Below, piece by piece: positions 33,232 to 42,312 of a stretch of 64,000 nucleotides of DNA. Below the pieces are notes generated by a model that did not search any database, was not told the origin of the DNA, and saw only the letters and a program-made list of their open reading frames with translations. The stretch comes from Geodermatophilus telluris (GTDB lineage Bacteria > Actinomycetota > Actinomycetes > Mycobacteriales > Geodermatophilaceae). The position numbers were made by a program, and so were the translations under genes. Each line of letters opens with the position of its first letter. The first letter of the stretch is position 1. The stretch covers positions 60,135-124,134 of the forward strand of contig NZ_FMZF01000009.1 of assembly GCF_900102745.1 (NCBI RefSeq), written 5' to 3'.

Positions 33232-34242
33232 CTAGGCGGACAGCAGGCGACACACTGCCTGCTCGAGCGCCCTCTGCGCCTCCCGGTCGTCGTCGGCCCC
33301 GGCCACCTCGGCCAGCGCGTCGGCGACGGTCTCCCCGTGCTCGTACCGGTCGACCACCCGTGGGTCGACGTAGCTCGCCTTGCACACCGCCGGCGTGTTG
33401 CCGAGGTGCTCGGACACCCGCACGTAGGCCGCCCGGATCGTCTTGTCCCGCGCCGTCTTGTTCCGCGGCGGCGGCTGCTCGGCCAGCGCGGCGGCCATCA
33501 GCACGGTGGCGTTCCAGGTGCGGAAGTCCTTCGCGGTGATCTCCGCGCCGCTGACCTCCTTGAGGTACGCGTTGATCTCGTCGCTGGTGACGTCGCGCCA
33601 GGCGCCGTCCTCGAGCTGGTAGGCCAGCAGCTCGTCGCCGGTGTCGTCCGGCCGCTCCAGCAGGTGCCGGACGACGGTGGCCGTCGGCCGGTCGGTGATC
33701 TCCACCTCCCGCTCGATGCCGCCCTTGGCGGTGTAGCGGAAGTACGTCCGCTCCCCGCGCACGGTCACGTGCTCCCGCCGCAGCGTGGCCAGCCCGTAGG
33801 TGCCGTTCTCCTCGGCGTACTCCTCGCTGCCGATCCGGAACGTACCCAGGTCCAGCAGGCGCAGCGCGCAGGCCAGCACCCGCTCGCGGTTGAGCCCGCG
33901 GGTGCGCAGCGCCGCCGCGACCTGGTCGCGCACGTCGGGCAGCTCCTGCGCGATGGCCAGCACCCGCTCGTGCTTCTCGGCGTCCCGCCGCGCTCGCCAG
34001 GCGTCGTGGTAGCGGTACTGCCGGCGGCCGGCCGCGTCCAGACCGGTGGCCTGGATGTGGCCGTTGGGCCACGGGCAGATCCAGACGTCCTGCCACGCCG
34101 GCGGGATCGCGATCGAGCGGATCCGGTCGAGCCGGTCGGCGTCGCGGATCAGCTGCCCCTGCTCGTCCCGGTAGGAGAACCCGCGGCCGGCCCGGCGCCG
34201 CGTCCAGCCGCGGCCGTGCACGTCGCTGCGCCTCAGTCTCAC
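33232..34242 (-). CDS. DNA topoisomerase IB
   Basis: A 336-residue poxvirus-type topoisomerase IB as found in many soil actinobacteria. RIGSEEYAEENGTYGLATL, the KDFRTWNAT block with catalytic Arg region, and VCKASYVDPRVVDRY with the nucleophilic tyrosine near residue 300 are all present. It relaxes supercoils by transient 3'-tyrosyl linkage. The GTG that gives VRLRRSD is chosen from the family's usual start; a TTG 11 codons upstream is the only other choice. It is convergent with the STAS gene and not part of a visible operon. Confidence 0.9.
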   Translation of the reverse strand: MRLRRSDVHGRGWTRRRAGRGFSYRDEQGQLIRDADRLDRIRSIAIPPAWQDVWICPWPNGHIQATGLDAAGRRQYRYHDAWRARRDAEKHERVLAIAQELPDVRDQVAAALRTRGLNRERVLACALRLLDLGTFRIGSEEYAEENGTYGLATLRREHVTVRGERTYFRYTAKGGIEREVEITDRPTATVVRHLLERPDDTGDELLAYQLEDGAWRDVTSDEINAYLKEVSGAEITAKDFRTWNATVLMAAALAEQPPPRNKTARDKTIRAAYVRVSEHLGNTPAVCKASYVDPRVVDRYEHGETVADALAEVAGADDDREAQRALEQAVCRLLSA

Positions 34243-34301
34243 GCCCCCTGGATGCGCACCGGACGGGTCCGCCAAACGGTGCGGTCACCCACCCGGAGCG
34301 C

Positions 34302-36161
34302 TCAGCGCAGCTCGACCAGCCGCTGCAGCCCGCTGACCTCGAGGATGTGCCGGGTCACGCCGCCGTCGGGGGCGTGCACCACCAGGCGCCAGCCCTCCGT
34401 CTCGGCGATGGCGGCCACGGCCAGCACCACCCGCACCGCGGCGCTGCTGAAGAGGGTGACCGGGGTGAGGTCGAGCTCGACGCGCACCGTGCCGCCGTGG
34501 CTGGCCTCGAGCAGCCGGATCCGCAGCTGGTCGGCGCTGACCATGTCGACGTCGCCGGAGGCCCGCACCACCGGGCTGCCGCCGTGCCGGTCGACGACGA
34601 CGGTCGCGCCGGTGCCACCCGCGGGGTGCTCGGGCTCCTCGTCGGGCGACTGCCGCAACCGGGTCCGCAGGGTGACCGTGGTGCCGTGCTCGCCGCGCAC
34701 CACCATGCCGTCGACCAGCTGCCGCATGATCAGCAACCCGCGGCCGCGGTCGCCGGGGTCGCGGTCGGGCGGGCGCCAGGTGCCCTCGTCGTGCACGGTC
34801 ACGGTCAGCACGCCGTCGACGTCGACCGCCGCGGTCACCTGTACCGGCCCGGGCTCGGTGTCGCGGTAGGCGTGCTCGGCGGCGTTGGCGCACGCCTCGC
34901 CCACGGCCACCATGACGCCGACCCGGTCCTCCTCGCCCATGCCCAGCGCGGTCAGCCAGGCGCCGAGCCGCCGGCGCACCGCCGGGAGGGACGACGGGAC
35001 GGCGACCAGGTCCAGTTGCAGCGGCTGTACCGAGTGCGCCCGGCGGTGCGCGACCAGGACGGCGATGTCGTCGGGCTGGGCCCCGCCGGTGATCAGCCCG
35101 CCGGCGATGACGCCGGCCAGGCCGGCCAGCGCCTCCCCGTCGAGGGCCGCGGGGTCGGTCAGCGCGGCGCCCGCCACCTCGGTCAGCCGGGCCAGGCCCT
35201 GCGACGGCGGCGGGCCCGGGGCGGCGACGGCGCCGTCGGAGTAGAGGACGAGCGTGGCGCCGGGCTCCAGCTCGGCCCGGGCCACCGGCGTCGGGACACC
35301 CGGCAGGGTGCCCAGCGGCGGTCGGGCGGTGACCGGCAGGAAGTCGCTGCGGCCGTCGGCGTGCACCAGCAGCGGTGCGGGGTGCCCGGCGGCGGCGTAG
35401 CTGATCGCGCCGGTGGCGGCGTCGAGCACGCCGTAGAACACCGAGGCGCCCTGCACGTCGTCCATCTGGGCGGCGAAGTCGTCGAGCGCGGCGAGCACCG
35501 CGGCGGGCGCCGGGTCGCGCAGCGCGCTGGAGCGCAGCGCCCCCCGCAGCCGGCTCATCGCCGACGCCGCCCGCACGCCGTGGCCGACGGCGTCGCCGAT
35601 GACCAGCGCCAGCCGCCCGTGGCCGATCGGCACCGCGTCGTACCAGTCCCCGCCGGCCGCGCGGACCGAGCTGGCCGGGTGGTAGCTGCCCGACAGCCGC
35701 ACGTCGGGCAGCAGCGGCAGCGACGGCGGCAGCAGGGAGTGCTGCGCCGGGTCGACGACGGGCTGCTCCGGCGGGACGGGCGGAGCCTGCTGGACCGGGC
35801 GGTCGTCGACGCCCTCCACCACCAGCACGACACCGGGGTCGCCCGCGGCCGGCAGCGGGCTGAGCGTCACGGTGACCGACGGGCCGTCGGTGTCCAGGAC
35901 GCCGGTGAGCGTCTCGGGGCGGCCCGACCGCAGCACCGCGGCGACCACGTCGGCGACCGGCCGGCCGCCCACGACGGGCAGGGCCGCGGGGTCGCCGCCC
36001 AGCTCGCGGGCGCGCGCGTTGGCCCACAGGGTGCGCGGCCCCGGGCCGGACAGGAACCACAGCGCGGAGGGGGCGTGCTCCAGGGCGGCGACGAGAGCTG
36101 CCGGGCCCGCGTCCTCGGGAGGACGGGGCCCCGGCGGCAGGCTGCCCTGGCTGGCGTTCAT
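34302..36161 (-). CDS. PAS-PP2C(SpoIIE)-HATPase-STAS multidomain regulator
   Basis: A 619-residue fusion. Order: PAS-like domain (about 20-120), SpoIIE/PP2C phosphatase (about 150-375: GDWYDAVPIGHGRLALVIGDAVGHG, GASVFYGVLD, LVLYSDGAVAAPG), anti-sigma-type ATPase (about 385-510: VAVGEACANAAEHAY N-box, GRGLLIMRQLVDG), and STAS (about 520-619: LDLTPVTLFSSAAVRVVL). It combines in one chain a phosphatase, kinase-like and antagonist function, a partner-switching hub. It is read away from the anti-sigma/sigma pair across a shared 290-bp gap. PAS suggests a signal input, ligand unknown. Confidence 0.88.
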   Translation of the reverse strand: MNASQGSLPPGPRPPEDAGPAALVAALEHAPSALWFLSGPGPRTLWANARARELGGDPAALPVVGGRPVADVVAAVLRSGRPETLTGVLDTDGPSVTVTLSPLPAAGDPGVVLVVEGVDDRPVQQAPPVPPEQPVVDPAQHSLLPPSLPLLPDVRLSGSYHPASSVRAAGGDWYDAVPIGHGRLALVIGDAVGHGVRAASAMSRLRGALRSSALRDPAPAAVLAALDDFAAQMDDVQGASVFYGVLDAATGAISYAAAGHPAPLLVHADGRSDFLPVTARPPLGTLPGVPTPVARAELEPGATLVLYSDGAVAAPGPPPSQGLARLTEVAGAALTDPAALDGEALAGLAGVIAGGLITGGAQPDDIAVLVAHRRAHSVQPLQLDLVAVPSSLPAVRRRLGAWLTALGMGEEDRVGVMVAVGEACANAAEHAYRDTEPGPVQVTAAVDVDGVLTVTVHDEGTWRPPDRDPGDRGRGLLIMRQLVDGMVVRGEHGTTVTLRTRLRQSPDEEPEHPAGGTGATVVVDRHGGSPVVRASGDVDMVSADQLRIRLLEASHGGTVRVELDLTPVTLFSSAAVRVVLAVAAIAETEGWRLVVHAPDGGVTRHILEVSGLQRLVELR

Positions 36162-36245
36162 CCGGGCCTAGCAGACAACAGGGCGGTGGCCTCGGCAACC
36201 GCGCAGGGGCGGGCCGCCGGAGGGCCACCGGGTCGGGTGGCCGCG

Positions 36246-36274
36246 GTGTTTGGCGGCCCGCCGGACCCGGGTAT
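36246..36274 (+). promoter_or_regulatory. SigF/SigB-type promoter before the anti-sigma/sigma operon
   Basis: GTGTTT, 17 bases, GGGTAT. This matches the actinobacterial SigF-type pattern GTTT-N15-17-GGGTA. It lies about 180 bp upstream of the anti-sigma gene and points towards it, which fits autoregulation by the sigma factor encoded in the operon. Confidence 0.6.
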
Positions 36275-36454
36275 GGCGCCTCGCTGGCGCGGATCCGGGC
36301 GAGGCCTGCACCCACGCGCGGTCGCGGCCGCGTGACGGGGCAGACTGGAGGCCGGACCCCGGGCCCAGAGGCGAGGCCGGTACCGAGCCGGCCCCCGGTG
36401 GGGGCGCGACCCCTGCGGGCAGCCGGCGCGACGGAGCTGAGGAGCAGACGACGG

Positions 36455-36952
36455 ATGGCGGACCCGAGGAGTGCCCTCGCCCAGGACGGGCGGCGCGCCG
36501 AGCGACTGGAGCTGCGCGTGCCCACCACGCCGACGCAGCTCCCCGCGGTGCGCGCGATGGCCGGTGACCTGGCGATCCGCATGGACTACGACCTCGACTC
36601 GGTCGAGGACCTGCGGCTGGCCGTGGACGAGGCCTGCGCGACGCTGACGGCGATCGCGCTGGGGAGCTCCCCGCTGACGGTGGTCTTCGAGACCACCCGC
36701 GCCGGCCTGCACATCGACGCCTGGGTGCCGGTGGCGGAGGGCACCGCGGTGCCCCGCGACGGCTTCGGCTGGGCGGTGCTGCAGACCCTGGCCGACAACG
36801 TCGAGGGGCGGACGGTCACGCAGGCCGACGTCCCCGCCGGCGACGGCGGCGGCGACCCGGTCGGCGTCATCTCGATGGACAAGTACCTGCCCGGCCAGCG
36901 GCCCGGCGAGCTCGTCGGCGGCGCGGGCCGGAACCGCTCGGTCGCCCCGTGA
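36455..36952 (+). CDS. Anti-sigma factor, RsbW/SpoIIAB-type kinase
   Basis: A 165-residue GHKL ATPase of the anti-sigma type. DLRLAVDEACATL (about residues 50-62) is the N-box that binds Mg-ATP; DGFGWAVLQTLAD stands where the glycine-rich box lies. It would hold the sigma factor inactive and phosphorylate a STAS antagonist. The ATG has GAGGAG upstream, and its stop overlaps the sigma gene start by four bases (GTGA), fixing stoichiometric expression with its target. Confidence 0.87.
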   Translation: MADPRSALAQDGRRAERLELRVPTTPTQLPAVRAMAGDLAIRMDYDLDSVEDLRLAVDEACATLTAIALGSSPLTVVFETTRAGLHIDAWVPVAEGTAVPRDGFGWAVLQTLADNVEGRTVTQADVPAGDGGGDPVGVISMDKYLPGQRPGELVGGAGRNRSVAP

Positions 36953-37971
36953 GCCCGGCGGCCGCCAGCCGACGGGCCGTCGAGGAGGACCCCCTGCACG
37001 ACGACGCACCCGGGACCCCGGAGGGTCCGCGCGAGGAGACGGCCGCTCCGGTCGCCGGCCCCGCCGCGACCGACGACGGCGAGGCCGACGACACCGAGGC
37101 CGACGACACCGAGGCCGACGACACCGAGGCCGAGGACGCCGAGGCGGACGACACCGAGGCCGAGGGCGGGGCGGACGCCCCGCGGGAGCCCGACGCCGCG
37201 CCGGTGTCGGACAACCGGCGCCGGGCCGAGCGGACCGCCCCGCTGTTCGCCGAGCTCGCCACGCTGGAGAAGGACGACCCGCGGCGCGAGCGGCTGCGCG
37301 AGATCCTGGTCGAGGAGCACCTGCCCCTCGTCCGGCACTTCGCCCGCCGCTTCAGCAACCGCGGCGAGCCCTTCGACGACCTGCTGCAGGTGGGCACGCT
37401 GGGCCTCATCGCGGCCATCGACCGGTTCGACCCGACCCGCGGGGTGGAGTTCCTCTCCTTCGCCGTCCCCACCATCACCGGGGAGATCAAGCGGCACTTC
37501 CGCGACCAGGGCTGGTCGGTGCGCGTGCCGCGGCGCCTGCAGGAGCTGCACCTGTCGCTGAACTCCGCCGTCGGTGAGCTCGCGCAGAAGAACGGGCGCG
37601 CGCCGACGCCGTCGGAGCTCGCCGAGCACCTGGGCATCCCGCGCGAGGAGGTGCTCGAGGGCCTGGCGGTGGCCAACGCCTACCGCAGCAGCTCGCTGGA
37701 CGAGCGGCTCTCCGGCGAGGACGACTCCCCCACCCTGGCGGCCACCCTCGGCGAGGAGGACGCCGCGCTCGAGGGCGTGGAGTACCGCGAGTCGCTGCAG
37801 CCGCTGCTGGCCACCATCCCGGCCCGCGAGCGCCGCATCCTCATCCTGCGGTTCTTCGGCAACATGACCCAGTCGCAGATCGCCGCCGACATCGGCATCT
37901 CGCAGATGCACGTGTCGCGGCTGCTGTCGCAGACCCTGGCCAAGCTCCGCGAGGGCCTGCTCAAGGACTGA
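36949..37971 (+). CDS. sigF: RNA polymerase sigma factor, SigF/SigB group
   Basis: A 340-residue group-3 sigma factor. Region 2 lies at about 115-185 (FDDLLQVGTLGLIAAIDRFDPTRG, then FLSFAVPTITGEIKRHFRD), region 3 near 190-250, and region 4 at about 280-335 (ERRILILRFFGNMTQSQIAADIGISQ). An unusual N-terminal extension of about 80 residues is highly acidic, with EADDT repeated five times. The gene is coupled to the anti-sigma gene, the classic general-stress arrangement. Which family member (SigB, SigF, SigG) cannot be set by eye. Confidence 0.9.
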   Translation: MSPAAASRRAVEEDPLHDDAPGTPEGPREETAAPVAGPAATDDGEADDTEADDTEADDTEAEDAEADDTEAEGGADAPREPDAAPVSDNRRRAERTAPLFAELATLEKDDPRRERLREILVEEHLPLVRHFARRFSNRGEPFDDLLQVGTLGLIAAIDRFDPTRGVEFLSFAVPTITGEIKRHFRDQGWSVRVPRRLQELHLSLNSAVGELAQKNGRAPTPSELAEHLGIPREEVLEGLAVANAYRSSSLDERLSGEDDSPTLAATLGEEDAALEGVEYRESLQPLLATIPARERRILILRFFGNMTQSQIAADIGISQMHVSRLLSQTLAKLREGLLKD

Positions 37972-38031
37972 GGAAGGACCCCCTCACCCCCCACACCTCG
38001 CTGGCGCTCGGCGCGGGCGACCGAGGGGCGG

Positions 38032-38417
<386 letters not shown>

Positions 38418-38421
<4 letters not shown>

Positions 38422-38726
38422 GGGCCGGGTTCCTCTCGCTCGACGGGCCACCGCTCGAGGATCGACCGCAGCGGGCCGGTGTCGAGGTGGTGGAACTTGT
38501 ACCGGCCCTGCCGCCGGGTGCGCACCAGGCCGGCCTGCTCCAGCACCGCGAGGTGCTGGGAGACCGCCTGGCGCGTGGAGGCCAGGCCGTGCTTGGTGCT
38601 CAGCCGGCCGCAGATCTCGAACAGCGTCTGACCGTCCCTCTCGGTCAGCTCGTCGAGGATGGTGCGCCGGGTCGCGTCACCGAGGGCCCGGTACAGGTCC
38701 GGGTCGGCGTCCACGGGCACCTTCAT
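38418..38726 (-). CDS. ArsR-family regulator
   Basis: A winged-helix repressor of about 100 residues (DPDLYRALGDATRRTILDEL, then RQAVSQHLAVLEQAGLV as recognition helix, HHLDTGPL). No cysteine metal-site motif is seen, so it is a non-metal-sensing type. Annotated from the first ATG, but the promoter places the transcript start near the GTG at 38714, so a leaderless mRNA beginning there and a 98-residue protein are more likely. It heads the operon with the VOC gene. Confidence 0.85.
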
Positions 38727-38751
38727 AGGCAAGCGGCCACTTGCCTGTCAA
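38722..38751 (-). promoter_or_regulatory. ArsR promoter with operator in the spacer
   Basis: TTGACA (38751-38746), an 18-base spacer and TATGAA (38727-38722). The spacer holds the perfect inverted repeat AGGCAAG-N6-CTTGCCT (38727-38746), which touches both hexamers. Repressor bound here would block polymerase, giving clean autoregulation of arsR-VOC. Confidence 0.75.
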
Positions 38752-38756
38752 GGGGG

Positions 38757-39923
38757 TCAGGACTGCGGCGGCAGGCCGTTGTGCTGCTGGGCCACCTCGG
38801 CCACCTCGGACAGCGCCGGGGGCACGGGCAGGGCCGGCCCGTCGTCGGCGATGCTGTGCAGCTCGATCCTGGCCTCGGGCTGCTCGGCGGCCGGTGGCAG
38901 CTGCGACTCGAACCAGCCGCTGGTGTCGATCCGCGAGGCCGGCCGCTCGCCGTCAGCCGGGGTCGGCACGTCGAGGAAGGACCGCTCGCCGTCCGCCCCG
39001 CCGAGCCGGCCCAGACCCTCCAGCGCCCGGCTGAACTCGCTGGGGACGATCCACATCTTGTTGGCGTCGCCCTGCGCGATCTGCGGCAGCGTCTGCAGGT
39101 ACTGGTAGGCCAGCAGCCCCTGGTCGGGCTTGCCGTCGTGGATGGCCTGGAAGACGGTCTCGATCGACTTCGCCTGCCCCTGTGCCTGCAGGAACAGCGC
39201 CGCGCGCTCGCCCTCGGCCCGGAGGATCCGGCTCTGCCGCTCGGCCTCCGCCTGGAGGATGGCCGCCTGCTTCTCGCCCTCCGCGGACAGGATCGCCGCC
39301 GCCTTCTGCCCCTCGGCCGAGGTGATCGCGGCCTGCCGCTGCCCCTCGGCGGTGAGGATGATCGCCCGCTTGTCGCGGTCGGCGCGCAGCTGCTTCTCCA
39401 TCGAGTCGCGGATCGACGGCGGCGGCTCGATCGCCTTGATCTCCACCCGGGCCACCCGCAGCCCCCACGGGCCGGTGGTGCCGTCGAGCACCTCGCGCAG
39501 CTGGCTGTTGATGCCGTCGCGGCCGGTCAGCGACTGCTCGAGGTTCAGCCCGCCGACGACGTTGCGCAGCGTCGTCGTGGTCAGCTGCTCCATGCCGGTG
39601 ATGTAGTTCGCGATGCCGTAGACGGCCAGCCGCGGGTCGGTGACCTGGAAGTAGACGACGGTGTCGATGCCCACCTGCAGGTTGTCGGCGGTGATCACCG
39701 GCTGCGGCGGGAAGGAGACGACCTGCTCGCGCAGGTCCACCGTCGCGCGCACGCGGTCGATGAAGGGCACCAGCAGCGACAGGCCCGGCGAGAGCGTGCG
39801 GCTGTAGCGGCCGAGCCGCTCGACCACCTTGGCCTGCGCCTGCGGGACGATCGTCACCGCCTTGACCACGACCAGCACGAACACCAGCGCCACGACGACG
39901 AGGGCGATGAGGGCGGCGTCCAC
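38757..39923 (-). CDS. SPFH/band 7 membrane protein (stomatin/QmcA-like)
   Basis: A 388-residue protein with one N-terminal transmembrane helix (about 4-25), a band 7 domain (about 26-190, RLGRYSRTLSPGLSLLVPFIDRV), and a long coiled coil rich in AEGE/AEAE repeats (about 195-260). A proline-rich tail follows. Such proteins form membrane scaffolds and often pair with NfeD proteins, as here: the NfeD gene is the next upstream gene on the strand, 81 bp away. It has no HflK/C partner in the window. Confidence 0.9.
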   Translation of the reverse strand: MDAALIALVVVALVFVLVVVKAVTIVPQAQAKVVERLGRYSRTLSPGLSLLVPFIDRVRATVDLREQVVSFPPQPVITADNLQVGIDTVVYFQVTDPRLAVYGIANYITGMEQLTTTTLRNVVGGLNLEQSLTGRDGINSQLREVLDGTTGPWGLRVARVEIKAIEPPPSIRDSMEKQLRADRDKRAIILTAEGQRQAAITSAEGQKAAAILSAEGEKQAAILQAEAERQSRILRAEGERAALFLQAQGQAKSIETVFQAIHDGKPDQGLLAYQYLQTLPQIAQGDANKMWIVPSEFSRALEGLGRLGGADGERSFLDVPTPADGERPASRIDTSGWFESQLPPAAEQPEARIELHSIADDGPALPVPPALSEVAEVAQQHNGLPPQS

Positions 39924-40004
39924 GGGTACCTCCTGGGCCGGGTGGCGGTGCTGCTGACGATCTTCCCCCGCGCGGGCCGGCGGGTCACGTCCCCCCGCCG
40001 TGGG

Positions 40005-40448
40005 TCACCGCAGCTCGAGCGCCTCGCCGACGACGGCGGTCGCGCCCTCCACCTGGAGGATGCGCACGGTGGTGCCGACGTCGAAGACCTCGTCGCCGAA
40101 CTGGGTGCGGGCGCTCCACTCGTCGGCGCCCACCTGGATGCGGCCACTGGAGCGACCGACCGCGCGGGTCACCGTGGCGGTGCGGCCGACGAGGGCCTGC
40201 ACGCCGTCGACGTGCCCGGGCACCCGGCTGTCGAGGCGGGCCCGGGCGGCGGGCCGGGCGACGGCCAGCAGGATCGCGGACACGACGATGAAGGCGACGA
40301 TCTGCAGCGCGACCGCCCCGCCGGCCAGGGCGACGGCACCGCCGCCGAGCGCGCCGCCGGCGAGCATCAGCAGCACCAGGTCGCCACTGGCCACCTCCCC
40401 CGCGACGAACAAGCCCGAGGCGACCAGCCAGAGCACCCACGCAGCCAT
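40005..40448 (-). CDS. NfeD family membrane protein
   Basis: A 147-residue short NfeD: two or three membrane helices at the N-terminus (to about residue 70) and a C-terminal OB-fold (LVGRTATVTRAVGRSSGRIQVG, TTVRILQVEG). It lacks the long ClpP-like protease part of full NfeD. It is upstream of, and probably co-transcribed with, the SPFH gene; the OB domain is thought to bind the SPFH partner. Confidence 0.88.
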   Translation of the reverse strand: MAAWVLWLVASGLFVAGEVASGDLVLLMLAGGALGGGAVALAGGAVALQIVAFIVVSAILLAVARPAARARLDSRVPGHVDGVQALVGRTATVTRAVGRSSGRIQVGADEWSARTQFGDEVFDVGTTVRILQVEGATAVVGEALELR

Positions 40449-40513
40449 GCCCCCAGTCTCCCAGGTCCGCCCGCGGCGGCGGGGTCCCGTGCACGCCGAC
40501 GTAACCTCGCCGG

Positions 40514-41248
40514 GTGCACGACCTCCCCGCCGGCCGGTTCGCGGTCTGGGCGACCGCCTGGCTCTCCGGCCGCACCGCCTACGACACCGCCCTCGACGCC
40601 CTCGCCGACGACCGCGCGCACCGGGTGACCGGCCTGCCCGGCACGTCCGACGCCGTCCCGCTCGGGTGGGCGCTGACCGCGCTGCGCGGGCTCGGCGAGC
40701 GGCGGGTGCGGCTGGTGCTGCCGGTGCCGGGCGACGTCCGCGGGCTGCCGCGCGCGCCGGGGCTGGCCGCGCTGGCCACCGAGGCCGGGCAGGCCGCCGT
40801 CGGCGCGCACGTGGCGCTGGTGCCCGAGGAGCTCGGGCCGGAGGTGACCGCGTGGACGGCGTTCCCGCTCGACGGCGTCCCGCCCGCGGCGCCGCCGGTC
40901 GAGGGCTCGCTGCGCGCGGTGTCGGGAGCGCTGGACCTCGCCGTCGGCGACGCGGCGCGCACGCTGGCTGCCCTGGACCTCGCCCGCTGGAACCCCGAGG
41001 TCCCGGCGCTGCTGACCGGGCTGGGCAGCGCGCAGGCGCCGGGCTTGCCCGACGACACCGACCCGCTGGCGCTGTCGGTGCTCGCCCGCGCGCGGCGGCT
41101 GGCGCGGGTGCTCGACCTGGCGACGGCCGACGCGCCGGGCGCCGCGGTCACCCACGCGCAGGCCGCGGCCCGCGACGACGCGCTGCGCCCGCTGGCCACC
41201 GCCGTCCGCGAGGCCACCGTCGCCGCGTACAACGCCGTCCCCCGCTGA
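40514..41248 (+). CDS. Conserved hypothetical protein, 244 residues
   Basis: No domain recognised. It is a soluble, alanine/leucine-rich protein without cysteines or signal peptide (GRFAVWATAWLSGRTAYDTALDAL region at the start), and the C-terminal half is helical. TAACCT lies six bases before the GTG, a -10-like element at the distance expected for a leaderless mRNA. Divergent from NfeD, with 65 bp between. Codon bias is normal and strong, so it is a real gene. Confidence 0.72.
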   Translation: MHDLPAGRFAVWATAWLSGRTAYDTALDALADDRAHRVTGLPGTSDAVPLGWALTALRGLGERRVRLVLPVPGDVRGLPRAPGLAALATEAGQAAVGAHVALVPEELGPEVTAWTAFPLDGVPPAAPPVEGSLRAVSGALDLAVGDAARTLAALDLARWNPEVPALLTGLGSAQAPGLPDDTDPLALSVLARARRLARVLDLATADAPGAAVTHAQAAARDDALRPLATAVREATVAAYNAVPR

Positions 41249-41265
41249 CCTCCCCCGCCGCGGCC

Positions 41266-41337
41266 CGCTCCCGGGGCGTTCCTCGCGCGGGAGGGGTGCT
41301 GCAGGACCCGCAGAGCACGAGGAACGCCCCCGGAGCG
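41266..41337. terminator. Long stem terminator between convergent genes
   Basis: 20-bp arms (CGCTCCCGGGGCGTTCCTCG and its complement, one mismatch) enclose 32 bases that contain further G/C-rich pairing. It lies between the hypothetical gene and the methyltransferase gene, placed to stop both. Confidence 0.75.
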
Positions 41338-41344
41338 GACCACC

Positions 41345-42181
41345 TCAGGGACGGCGGGCGGTGACCAGCCAGGCCGCGGAGCCGAACTCGACGCCGTCCG
41401 GGCCGGCGTGGGCCTCGAGCCGGCGCCGCAGGTCGGCCACCGCGCGCTCCCGGGCCGCGTCGTCGCGCCCCTCCAGCAGCCAGCCGGCGAGGCCGAGGAC
41501 GAACGCCAGGGCGTCGTCGACGTCGCTGCCGAACCACTCCGGCTCGGTCAGACCCTCGACCTCCACCTGACGGTGACCCGAGGCGGCGAGCACTTCCCGG
41601 AGCCGCGCGGGATCGGCCAGGGAGAACGGGCCCGGGGCGCCCGGTGGCGGGGCCGGCAGCGGGCGCCCGGCGGCCAGCGCCCCCAGGATCTCGGTCATCC
41701 ACTCGTTGGCCTCGAGCGCCTGCCAGACGAGCAGCACCAGCCGGCCGCCGGGGACCAGGGCGCGGCCCACGTTGGCCAGCGCGGCCACCGGGTCGGCGAA
41801 GAACATCGCGCCGGTCCGGCTGATCGCCACGTCGAAGCCGGCCGGCGGGAAGGCGGCGACCTGGGCGTCGGCCTGCTCGAACCGGGCGCCGGTCAGCCCC
41901 TCCTCGGCGGCGCGCCGCCGGGCGACCTCGAGCATCGCCGAGGACAGGTCGACGCCGAGCGCGGACCCGGTGCGGCGTGCGGCCTCCCGGGTCGTGCGGC
42001 CGGTGCCGCAGCCGACGTCGAGGACCCGCTCCCCCGGCCGCAGGTCGGCCGCGGCGAGGAAGGCGGCGTCGTAGCGGGCGACCGACCGGTCGAAGCGGTC
42101 GGCCTGGGCGGCCCAGTACGCCCCCTGGGCGCCGTCCCAGGCGCCGAGCTGCCCGGCGTTGGCGGGGTGGACGTGGACCAC
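41345..42181 (-). CDS. Class I SAM-dependent methyltransferase
   Basis: A 278-residue methyltransferase. VLDVGCGTGRTT (about residues 53-64) is the SAM-binding motif I, GVDLSSAMLEVAR motif post-I, FDVAISRTGAMFF motif II and LVPGGRLVLLVWQ motif III. Of the UbiE/Methyltransf_11 type; substrate unknown. The GTG follows GAGGACGGTGAG. It is upstream of hemH on the same strand but separated by 130 bp, so a shared transcript is uncertain. Confidence 0.85.
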   Translation of the reverse strand: MVHVHPANAGQLGAWDGAQGAYWAAQADRFDRSVARYDAAFLAAADLRPGERVLDVGCGTGRTTREAARRTGSALGVDLSSAMLEVARRRAAEEGLTGARFEQADAQVAAFPPAGFDVAISRTGAMFFADPVAALANVGRALVPGGRLVLLVWQALEANEWMTEILGALAAGRPLPAPPPGAPGPFSLADPARLREVLAASGHRQVEVEGLTEPEWFGSDVDDALAFVLGLAGWLLEGRDDAARERAVADLRRRLEAHAGPDGVEFGSAAWLVTARRP

Positions 42182-42312
42182 GGCTCACCGTCCTCGGCAG
42201 GTACGGGAGCCCGAGCGTCCACCCCGCGGGCGGACCGGTCAACGCCTCAGGCCGGGCGGCGGTGGACCGGTCGCGGGGGCCGGAGGCTCCCCGACGGGGA
42301 CGCCGGCGGGGC

